Shown in pieces: positions 23,791 to 32,821 of a DNA stretch of 64,000 nt. Every line of letters starts with the position of its first letter. Within the stretch, counting starts at the first letter, position 1. The notes below the pieces were generated by a model that had not been told where the DNA came from, searched no databases, and saw only the letters and a list, made by a program, of their open reading frames with translations. The translations under genes were made by a program, and so were the position numbers. This DNA is from Alitta virens (taxonomy: Eukaryota; Annelida; Polychaeta; Phyllodocida; Nereididae): contig OW028579.1 of the NCBI GenBank assembly GCA_932294295.1, positions 28,841,250 to 28,905,249 of the forward strand. Reading direction: 5' to 3'.

Positions 23791-26700
23791 ATGGACAGTA
23801 TCATTCAGTGGAACTGTCGAGGTTTCAGAGCCAACTTCGATGAAATAGGTTGCATGGTCCAAGACTTAAACCCTAGTGTTTTCTGTCTACAGGAAACATT
23901 TCTGAAACCTCCAAATAGTTTTAAACTGAGAAACTATCATATGTATAATACATATGGCAATATTGCCCACGATAGAGCCACTGGTGGCTCATCAATTTTA
24001 GTTAAAAATGGCATCATTCATACCCATATTGCTCTTAACACTAACCTTCAGGCTACAGCAGTTCGTCTGAACCTGAATAAAACATTCACCATATGTTCCT
24101 TATATATTCCTCCACCCTTTCACCTTACAGCCAGTGATTTGCATAACCTTTACAATCAACTTCCTGAACCGCGTCTTATCCTAGGAGATTTTAACAGCCA
24201 TAACCAATTGTGGGGAAGCACTTCCCACAACAACAAAGGAAAAACCATTGAAGATTTTCTCAATGACCACACCCTTTGCTTGTTCAATGATGGTTCACCT
24301 ACATATCTTCACCCAGGTCATGGAACATTTTCAGCGATAGACCTTAGTATATGTGATCCAGCGTTATTTCTGGAATTTGAATGGAGAGTATTAGGGGACA
24401 CTAACGGCAGTGATCACTTTCCTATTGTCCTACAAAACGTAGAAGGTACTAGAGAAGTGGGCCAACCACGATGGAAGTTGCATAAAGCAGATTGGACCTC
24501 CTTCGAAAAGCACTGCTTAGAAACAATTACTATGTCGCATTATAGAAATTGTAATAGTCTTATTGAAGATTTTACTGATGATATTACTGATATAGCCAAT
24601 AGAACAATACCGATGACAAAAAATAATTCTAAACGTAGTGCAAGACCTTGGTTTGATGACGAAGTAAGAGAAGCTATTAAAAACCGTAAGAGAGCCCTCA
24701 GAATTTTTAAATCTCAGCCGACCATCAGCAATCTGAATAATTTTAAGTGCCTGAAAGCCAAAGCGCGTAGAATTGTAAGGCAAAAAAAACATAGTTGCTG
24801 GAAAGACTATGTCTCCAGACTCACTGAAAGAACTCCCAGCAATAAAGTCTGGAAAATGATTAAGAAGATTGAAGGAAAGAACCTATCTTCACATGTAAGC
24901 ATTCTAGAAGTGAATGGAGAACATCTCTCCTCACCAGAACAAATATCAAACGGGTTAGGAGAACAGTTTGCGTACAACTCCTCATCAGAGAACTATACAA
25001 GAGAATTCCAATGTTATAAGGCTCAACCTGAGAGATTAACCCTAAATATACAGTCTGATAACAGCGAAGATTATAACTCCTACTTCACCTTAGAAGAACT
25101 TCAGAAGGCCATCTCAAAAGCGACTGACTCTGCAACAGGTCCTGATAATATACATTATCAAATCTTAAAACACCTACCTCAATCCTCTTTAAAAACATTA
25201 CTGTATATCTTTAATCAAATTTGGGAGAAGGGATGTCTTCCATCCCTGTGGAAACAAGCCACGGTCATCCCAATTCCCAAGCCGGGGAAGGATCATAGTG
25301 ATCCTATGAATTATCGACCAATAGCCTTAACCAGTTGTCTATGTAAGACAATGGAGCGAATTGTTACTGATAGACTGGTTTGGTTCCTGGAGTCGAACCA
25401 GCTTATTACAGAGTTCCAATCTGGATTTCGCCGTCACAGGAGCACATTAGATCATTTAGTCAGACTGGAAACTTATGTTAGAGATGCTTTCATTAACAGA
25501 GAACACGTAGTAGCCATATTCTTTGACCTAGAAAAAGCTTATGACACTACATGGAAATATGGAATAATGAAAGATCTCCACGACTTAGGGCTTCGAGGTC
25601 GCCTTCCAGTTTTCATCGGATCCTTCCTACAGGATCGCTTCTTTAAGGTCCGAGTGGGATCAACGATGTCAAGCCCCTACTCTCAGGAGAATGGAGTCCC
25701 TCAGGGTAGTATTCTCTCGCCCACCCTCTTTAACGTCAAAATCAACAGTATAGTAAATTCCATCTCAGAAAATCTCATGTCGTCCCTATATGTTGACGAT
25801 TTCCTCATTGCATATCGTTCCAGATATATGCCAACCATAGAACGACAACTGCAATTAAATTTGAATAGGATTCACAAATGGTCACTCGAAAATGGCTTCA
25901 AGTTCTCTAAACAGAAGACAGTTTGTCTGCCTTTCTATTATTTACGATCAAACCATCCAGATCCATCACTAATAATTGACAACTGTCAAATAAAAGTGGT
26001 GAATAAAACAAAATTTTTGGGTGTACTCTTTGACTCCAAATTGTCTTTCATTCCGCATATCAAAGCACTGAAAGCCAAGTGCCTGAAATCAATGAACCTC
26101 CTTAAAGTAGTGAGCAAATATAATTGGGGTGGGGACACAACGGTCCTCCTTCGTCTCTATCGAGCAATTACTCGTTCTCGACTTGATTATGGTTCTGTGG
26201 TATATGGCTCCGCCAGACCATCTTATCTAAAATGCCTGAATTCTGTACATCATCAAGGGTTGCGACTAAGCTTAAGAGCTTTTCGTACATCTCCTGTAGA
26301 GAGCTTATATGTACTGGCAGGGGAACCTCCACTTTCCCTTCGTCGTATCAAGTTATCCATGCAATACATACTAAAAGTAGCTTCAACTCCAACAAATCCA
26401 ACATATGATGTAATATTTCATCCAAAATACATGCATCATTATGAATCTCGTTCAAACGCCATTCGACCACTGGGATTACGCATGAAATTCTATCTTGAGG
26501 CTGCAAAAATTGATACTACAATCATTGCCGAGACGGAAGTACCACCCATTCCGCCATGGATTCTCCCAGTCCCGAAAGTTATCCTGGATTTGGCAGAGCT
26601 TAAGAAAAGCGAAACCAATCCGGTAGACTATCAAAACCTATTTTACAGTATAAGGTTTAAATACGAATCGTACAAATTTCTATACACAGATGGCTCAAAA

Positions 26701-27474
26701 ATGGAAAGACGAGTAGGCTGTGCAGTCACTTCTTATAAAACCGTTATAGCTGAATGTCGTCTTCCAGACCACTGCTCAATATACACTGCAGAATTAACAG
26801 CTATTTACCTTGCCTTAAAGAACATCGAGGACTCAGAATCAGATCGTTATGTTATCTGTTCTGATTCAAAATCTGCTCTTCAAGCAATCCAAAATAAACA
26901 ACTTGATAACCCTGGGATCTTAGATGTTCTGATTAAGTATTTCTATCTTCACGAATACAAAGACATAGTATTCTGCTGGATTCCTGGACACGCTGGCATT
27001 GAAGGGAATGAAAAAGCAGACCTGGCAGCAAAAAGGGCTCTTACAAAAGAGATAACTGATTTTACCATTCCATACACTGATTTTAAAATGACTATAAAAT
27101 CTTTTATCATGTCTTGCTGGCAAAGACAATGGAATGAATGTAATAACAACAAGTTGCATTCAATCTTACCTTGCATTCAAAATAAAATACCTAGTAGGTT
27201 CAATACTCGCAAAGATCAAGGAATATATCACAGATGCCTCATAGGACATTCAAGACTTACACATTTACACCTTTTAGTCAATGAACCGGCACCGGTATGC
27301 CAGAGTTGTCGGTGCCCCCTAACAATCAAACATATTTTATTAGATTGCAGCCACTTACAACGCTTTAGAAGACCTTTGTTTCAAGCTAATACCTTACAAC
27401 ATCTCTTTACCAGATATCCAACCCAGACAATTATAGATTTTTTATATGCTTCTGGTTTTTACTACCAAATATAG
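23791..27474 (+). CDS. LINE ORF2: AP endonuclease, reverse transcriptase, RNase H (intact)
   Basis: 1227 codons without a stop. Residues 1-220 form an apurinic-type endonuclease (QWNCRG, QET at 34-36, LGDFNSHNQLWGS near 130, SDHFPI near 206), which nicks the target. The reverse transcriptase spans about 480-760 (IPIPKPG near 493, FFDLEKAYD near 577, GVPQGS near 635, catalytic YVDD near 666-669). RNase H covers about 960-1085 (LYTDGS, AELTAI, CSDSKSAL, GHAGIEGNEKAD), with all acidic catalytic positions present. The C-terminus has CQSC-x7-H-x4-C at 1169-1185. YVDD replaces the more common YADD. The start Met precedes SIIQWNCRG, the normal endonuclease start. The intact frame suggests recent insertion. 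Antisense open frames inside it are shadows. Confidence 0.95.
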   Translation: MDSIIQWNCRGFRANFDEIGCMVQDLNPSVFCLQETFLKPPNSFKLRNYHMYNTYGNIAHDRATGGSSILVKNGIIHTHIALNTNLQATAVRLNLNKTFTICSLYIPPPFHLTASDLHNLYNQLPEPRLILGDFNSHNQLWGSTSHNNKGKTIEDFLNDHTLCLFNDGSPTYLHPGHGTFSAIDLSICDPALFLEFEWRVLGDTNGSDHFPIVLQNVEGTREVGQPRWKLHKADWTSFEKHCLETITMSHYRNCNSLIEDFTDDITDIANRTIPMTKNNSKRSARPWFDDEVREAIKNRKRALRIFKSQPTISNLNNFKCLKAKARRIVRQKKHSCWKDYVSRLTERTPSNKVWKMIKKIEGKNLSSHVSILEVNGEHLSSPEQISNGLGEQFAYNSSSENYTREFQCYKAQPERLTLNIQSDNSEDYNSYFTLEELQKAISKATDSATGPDNIHYQILKHLPQSSLKTLLYIFNQIWEKGCLPSLWKQATVIPIPKPGKDHSDPMNYRPIALTSCLCKTMERIVTDRLVWFLESNQLITEFQSGFRRHRSTLDHLVRLETYVRDAFINREHVVAIFFDLEKAYDTTWKYGIMKDLHDLGLRGRLPVFIGSFLQDRFFKVRVGSTMSSPYSQENGVPQGSILSPTLFNVKINSIVNSISENLMSSLYVDDFLIAYRSRYMPTIERQLQLNLNRIHKWSLENGFKFSKQKTVCLPFYYLRSNHPDPSLIIDNCQIKVVNKTKFLGVLFDSKLSFIPHIKALKAKCLKSMNLLKVVSKYNWGGDTTVLLRLYRAITRSRLDYGSVVYGSARPSYLKCLNSVHHQGLRLSLRAFRTSPVESLYVLAGEPPLSLRRIKLSMQYILKVASTPTNPTYDVIFHPKYMHHYESRSNAIRPLGLRMKFYLEAAKIDTTIIAETEVPPIPPWILPVPKVILDLAELKKSETNPVDYQNLFYSIRFKYESYKFLYTDGSKMERRVGCAVTSYKTVIAECRLPDHCSIYTAELTAIYLALKNIEDSESDRYVICSDSKSALQAIQNKQLDNPGILDVLIKYFYLHEYKDIVFCWIPGHAGIEGNEKADLAAKRALTKEITDFTIPYTDFKMTIKSFIMSCWQRQWNECNNNKLHSILPCIQNKIPSRFNTRKDQGIYHRCLIGHSRLTHLHLLVNEPAPVCQSCRCPLTIKHILLDCSHLQRFRRPLFQANTLQHLFTRYPTQTIIDFLYASGFYYQI

Positions 27475-27560
27475 TTAATCAATCTTAACCTAGAGAACCT
27501 CTACATAGCCCACTCAGGTGCTGATGAGGCGTTAAACAATAACTCACTCACACACACACA

Positions 27561-28626
27561 TCTTGAGGCTGCAAAAATTGATACTACAATCATTGCCGAG
27601 ACGGAAGTACCACCCATTCCGCCATGGATTCTCCCAGTCCCGAAAGTTATACTGGATTTGGCAGAGCTTAAGAAAAGCGAAACCAATCCGGTAGACTATC
27701 AAAACCTGTTTTATAGTATAAGGTTTAAATACGAATCGTACAAATTTCTATACACAGATGGCTCAAAAATGGAAAGACGAGTAGGCTGTGCTGTCACTTC
27801 TTATAAAACCGTTATAGCTGAATGTCGTCTTCCAGACCACTGCTCAATATACACTGCAGAATTAACAGCTATTTACCTTGCCTTAAAGAACATCGAGGAC
27901 TCAGAATCAGATCGTTATGTTATCTGTTCTGATTCCAAATCTGCTCTTCAAGCAATCCAAAATAAACAACTTGATAACCCTGAGATCTTAGATGTTCTTA
28001 TTAAGTATTTCTATCTTCACGAATACAAAGACATAGTATTCTGCTGGATTCCTGGACACGCTGGCATTGAAGGGAATGAAAAAGCAGACCTGGCAGCAAA
28101 AAGGGCTCTTACAAAAGAGATAACTGATTTTACCATTCCATACACTGATTTTAAAATGACTATAAAATCTTTTATCATGTCTTGCTGGCAAAGACAATGG
28201 AATGAATGTAATAACAAGTTGCATTCAATCTTACCTTGCATTCAAAATAAAATACAGAGTAGGTTCAATACTCGCAAAGATCAAGGAATATATCACAGAT
28301 GCCTCATAGGACATTCAAGACTTACACATTTACACCTTTTAGTCAATGAACCGGCACTGGTATGCCAGAGTTGTCGGTGCCCCCTAACAATCAAACATAT
28401 TTTATTAGATTGCATCCACTTACAACGCATTAGAAGACCTCGGTTTCAAGCTACTACCTTACAACATCTCTTTACTAGATATCCAACCCAGACAATTATT
28501 GATTTTTTATATGCTTCTGGTTTCTACTACCAAATATAGATAATCAATCTTAACCTAGAGAGCCTCTACATAGCCCACTCAGGTGCTGATGAGGCGTTAA
28601 ACAATAACTCACACACACACACACAC
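27561..28626 (+). mobile_element. LINE copy B, 5'-truncated, joined to the tail of copy A
   Basis: It starts in ORF2 at the point matching 26493 of copy A, directly after the (CA)n of copy A. The ORF2 remnant 27562-28539 keeps the complete RNase H domain and the CCHC motif, with no stop. It differs from A by one missing Asn codon (NNK for NNNK) and a few substitutions (IRRPRFQATT for FRRPLFQANT). It ends in the same 3' UTR and (CA)n. As only the C-terminal quarter remains, it is not a working ORF2. Confidence 0.93.
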
Positions 28627-28913
28627 CTTTTAGTCAATGAACCGGCACCGGTATGCCAGAGTTGTCGGTGCCCCCTAACAATCAAACATATTTTATTTGA
28701 TTGCACCCACTTACAACGCATTAGAAGACCTCGGTTTCAAGCTACTACCTTACAACATCTCTTTACTAGATATCGAACCCAGACAATTATTGATTTTTTA
28801 TATGCTTCTGGTTTCTACTACCAAATATAGATAATCAATCTTAACCTAGAGAGCCTCTACATAGCCCACTCAGGTGCTGATGAGGCGTTAAACAATAACT
28901 CACACACACACAC
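28627..28913 (+). mobile_element. LINE copy C, 5'-truncated, joined to the tail of copy B
   Basis: It begins after the (CA)n of copy B with the segment LLVNEPAPVCQSC, runs to the ORF2 stop at 28828-28830, then the 3' UTR and (CA)n. It shares IRRPRFQATT with copy B, so B and C are one subgroup while A and the copy at 52.2 kb are another. Confidence 0.92.
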
Positions 28914-29280
28914 TACATGACCAAATGTGCCAAGTGCGTTTTCCATGAGAAGGATAAACGCATGGAAAACGCATGGTTTTTAGCTAATTATAATGAGGCA
29001 AAAACCATGCGTTTTCCATGCATTTACCAGGGGGCGGGGGCCTACAAATGTAGCTCAGAGGTAGCGCTCTGGGCTTCCAACCGCTGGGTCCCGGGTTCGA
29101 TCCCGGTCGAGCCTAAGTATGATGGCTGTTTCTACCTTCGTCTCATTGCCATGGTCTCTGCCTGTCCTAATTAGCCCAACTGGTGCAGAAATACAGGACG
29201 TAAAGCCCTAATCACCCACCCACCCACCCATGCATTTACCAAAACGCATGGAAAACGCACATGGCACATTTGGCCATGTA
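28914..29280. mobile_element. Foldback MITE split by a SINE
   Basis: The left end starts TACATGACCAAATGTGCC and the right end, reverse-complemented, TACATGGCCAAATGTGCC. Complementarity continues through GTGCGTTTTCCATG on both sides, with inner arms (GCATGGTTTTT and AAAAACCATGC). Without the SINE at 29030-29227 and one copy of its duplication, the element is about 155 bp and almost wholly self-complementary. No coding capacity. Confidence 0.85.
29030..29227 (+). mobile_element. SINE family A copy inside the foldback MITE
   Basis: tRNA-like head (GTAGCTCAGAGGTAGCGC, CTTCCAA loop, GGTTCGATCCC), usual body, (CCCA)n tail. Perfect 14-bp duplication CCATGCATTTACCA at 29016-29029 and 29228-29241. 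Confidence 0.95.
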
Positions 29281-29830
29281 ATATCACTGTTATTGGTCCT
29301 GTCAGGTATTATTCTATATGCATGCTCTTAGGTGGAGAATATTCATAAATTAGATATATTTTAGTGATTCAATATGAGAGGTGGGGGAGGGAGGGGGGTA
29401 AAACTTCAGTCACTGCTTATTTCGATAAAAATTAGTTACACTTCTTGCATATACCTGTACTGAATACTGACATCATAGCCAAGGCTAAAAAAAAGCTGAA
29501 TTGTCAAATCCAAGGAGACTGAGTATTTAACATAGTACCCTTTATAATCTAACCAAGAAAGGATTAAACACTGAACCCATATAATATAAACAAAAGAATT
29601 TATTGAGATGTATGTCTGAAACCAACAAAACACATTAGTTCTAAAAATTAAAAAAAAAATTAAAAATAGCACATCTTACTATTTTGCATGTTTTCATTTG
29701 TACTCCGAAATGGTTTGTAAGTCCATGTTATCACTTTGTGACAACAGGTTATAAAATATTGAATGCTGTCAAAATGTTCTGGCAATCATTTTTGGGCATA
29801 TTACTTGAAAACATGACCAGCAAGTTTTTT
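29281..29830. other. Intergenic, no gene seen
   Basis: AT-rich sequence with a short G-rich run (about 29381-29398). The only open frames are short and of simple composition. Confidence 0.5.
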
Positions 29831-29843
29831 AGGGTCCACATTT

Positions 29844-29937
29844 AATCCTTCGTCTGATTGCCATGGTCTCTGCCTGTCCTAATTAGCCCAATTGGTGCAG
29901 AAATACAGGACGTAAAGCCCTAATCACCCACCCACCC
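29844..29937 (+). mobile_element. Headless SINE family A copy
   Basis: Only the 3' part is present, from AATCCTTCGTCTGATTGCCA to GGACGTAAAGCCCTAATCAC and the CCCA tail; there is no tRNA head. Perfect 13-bp duplication AGGGTCCACATTT at 29831-29843 and 29938-29950 shows it inserted in this short form. Confidence 0.93.
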
Positions 29938-29950
29938 AGGGTCCACATTT

Positions 29951-32623
29951 CAATATTGTGACAACATTAGTCAAATGTTGTATGAATGTTACAGCCTGTT
30001 CGTGTTTGCAGGAAATATGTTACGCAGCAAAATTGCATGATCCAGCGTATCAAATGATTTTGATAGGTCAAGGAATATACAAATAGAGCATTTTCTGTTG
30101 GTCAAGTATAATCCTATTTTGTAGTTCCAAAATTGCCATTTCTGTCGAGAGATTGTTTTGAAAACCATTTCGAAACTGTTAGAATATTATTAGATTTAAA
30201 ATGTTACAGTGGCCGAAGAATACACTCTTTATTGAAATTATTTCCTTTTGTTATTAATCTCTTGATCTATCACTGGATCTATAATTGCTGTACACTACCC
30301 CTTATATATAATTCTGCTGTAAAATCTTCTGCAATTTCTAATTTGGTAAACAGAAATATAATCCAGCCAGTGAAATTTCTATTTTTGTTAAAAGTAATTT
30401 AGTCAGGTTTTGCCCATGTAGCCTGCGAACTACACACTCTGGTGCAATTTTGATTTTGGTTACAGATATTTGTTGTCATACAGCATGCCACCTCCCATGC
30501 CCCTTCCAGATGGACCCACAAGTGCTAAAGCATCCATCTTAACCTCCCCAATGTCTTGGGTGCAGAACCTTCATATACACAAGTAGATACTTATTGTAGC
30601 TGATTCAGATTTTCCTTATCACTGATAAGTATGGCATATACAAGTGAGAAGGGACTCTCTTAGATGGACTGGCCACCAAGAGGCAATCTCTCTCTCACAA
30701 CGATGTTTAACAAAATACAACAAGAAGGGAATAATTAGTACCAATCTTTTCCCTTTAACCCAATTTGCCTCACTCAATCACTCCGTAATTTTCACCTTTG
30801 AATATATTTTGGTAGTACAGCTACTAGTACAGTAATCTCAGAAATAAACATCTGGCTTCGCTTAAAGACTTAGCTACCTTGCATTTCACCAAATCATCTG
30901 GCTATCTGTAGATGTCCAATTTTCCATTTGGCTAGCTATATATGTCTTTTGAAAGTTATAACTGAAGTGTTATTTTAGTGTCAATTTTGGTTTCAGTTGA
31001 TCCATTATGTATCTCTGGCTAGATATAGCTAGGTTTAGCTTGCTGTAGCTTGTTGTAGCTTCGGGTAGTTCTTAGTAGCTCTGAATAGCTATAGTTGTAC
31101 GGTCATTTTCGAGTACTGTACTGCCCTCTGGAGTTAATTTGTGATACCAGGGCCTGCTTTTGTGTGCTCAGCATCTTTGCGACTTCTTTATGGATGTTTT
31201 GTAAAAGGCTATTTCTGCTGGTATCAGTTTCTTTGGGTGAAGAAAAAGTGGCATTTCCTGTACATGGCAAGCATATTGAAACAACAAATGGAGGTGATAA
31301 TTTTGCACTTTCTGGTGTAGGTGACAAGCATTCATAATATCAGTTGTTTTCTCAACTTGTTTTGAACAAATAATGTCTCCCTTCTGTTTGTGTGACTTAA
31401 AGATATTCTTCGGAGGAACAACAATGAAAAAAGATTCTGGCAACATCGTGGAAACGAAGAAAGCGGGCTTGGCACTGATTTGCGAAGGAGAGTTTTCGAG
31501 ATGAGATCATTGGTTTGTAAGGGATTTGAAGGGTTAGTTGACTCATTGTGTAAGTAATCTTTACAACAGGTATTTATTTGCATTGTATTTTCAGATTGCA
31601 GTGTACTTGCCCCTGTCGAATATGTTTGATATTCGGGTGTTCGACAAAAATAAGTCCCACAGTGGTAATCAGACTTTTACATGGCAATGACCATGACGTG
31701 TAGGCTCTGCGAATTTGCACCTACATTTCAATCAATGCATATAACAAACACATACATGTCATCATTGTCTTGAAACTTGAGCGGATTTATTGTTAAATTG
31801 GTTGTCATCATTTTTTTCTTGAATCTGGTTCAGATAAATTGTTATAAGCAAGAACAGATATTATGCTGCCTTAAACATCGCAGCTTTAGGTGATACCCGC
31901 CTTAATTCATGGTTACGGTGATATTGTGATTATTATTTTTTCTGTCTGTAATCAGCTCTTTGGTTTATGGTTGGCCGAAAACTGCAGGCGACATGTGTTC
32001 GCATTGGTTTACACATTTCACTTTGGTCTGTCTATTCTAGAAGGTTATTCTATTCCACAAGGTTGCCATTGTTTCTTTCTGGCAAGTTGTGTTCCTCTGG
32101 ACCAAAGGGAAACTTTCTAAGGGAAGGTGGTGTCCATTACAACATCCACAGTCTTCCCTTTCTCTCCTTGTGTTATGTTTTGAGGCGGAGTCTTACCGGA
32201 CACCAGCCGAATTACCACCCGCTGCGACTTTCCTTCTTCAACTGCCGAACTAATTTCAGAGTTATATCTCTATGTGAATTTGTTACTGACCTTCGTGTGT
32301 ATGCAATGCAAACTGTTTGAAAAGTTTCTTGGTGATGTCACCTTTTGAATGTACAAAACACTGTTTAGTGTCCATGATGTCATCTCCCACATTGGCCAAG
32401 AATTTCATCGCAGACCTCGTTCCATCACATCTGAGTCAGAACTACCTCTCATCTCATCCTTTGCCTTAATACAGATAAAGTGAAACCTTAAGAGTTTTTC
32501 TGTTGTAAATGCAGTAATTATGTGATGTTATAGCCTTGGAGAACAATGTGCTGGTTATAATGGTTAGTTAATCTTACAGATAAGGTCATTGTGGCTAACA
32601 AATAACATTGTAACATTGCTTCA
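29951..32623. other. Intergenic, no gene seen
   Basis: No protein family is recognisable on either strand. About 31008-31096 is rich in TAGCT words. The open frame 31967-32320 (117 codons) has no recognisable domain and no splice context. Confidence 0.5.
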
Positions 32624-32636
32624 TGTGGTGAAAGCT

Positions 32637-32808
32637 AGGGCGGGGGCCTAGCTTAGAGATAGCGCTCTGGGCTTCCAACTGGGTTCCGGCCTAAGTTGGA
32701 TGGCTGTTTCATCCTTCGTCTCATTGCCATGGTCTCTGCCTGTCCTAATTAGCCCAACTGGTTCAGAAATACAGGACGTAAAGCCCTAATCACACACACA
32801 CAAACACT
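32637..32808 (+). mobile_element. SINE family A copy, internally deleted head
   Basis: The A-box region is kept (TAGCTTAGAGATAGCGC), but the B-box region is shortened to GGGTTCCGGCC. The body is normal and the tail is (CA)n. Perfect 13-bp duplication TGTGGTGAAAGCT at 32624-32636 and 32809-32821. Confidence 0.93.
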
Positions 32809-32821
32809 TGTGGTGAAAGCT

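Larger units (their letters stand above)
23312..27560 (+). mobile_element. I-superfamily non-LTR retrotransposon (LINE), nearly complete copy A
   Basis: It contains the C-terminal part of ORF1, a 68-bp spacer, intact ORF2, and an ~85-bp 3' UTR ending GATGAGGCGTTAAACAATAA and (CA)n. The combination AP endonuclease, RT, RNase H and CCHC places it in the I superfamily (I/Nimb/Ingi-like). I cannot assign the clade without a tree. The copy is 5'-truncated within ORF1 at the junction with the polymerase pseudogene. No target duplication is found, because the right side is followed directly by two further truncated copies. Confidence 0.93.

Noticed and set aside
26920..28241. Minus-strand open frames inside LINE copies A and B
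   Set aside because: Shadows of the RNase H coding sequence; they are identical in both copies only because the copies are.
31967..32320. 117-codon + strand open frame
   Set aside because: Two overlapping frames of similar length, no domain recognised, no initiation or splice context. Treated as chance.
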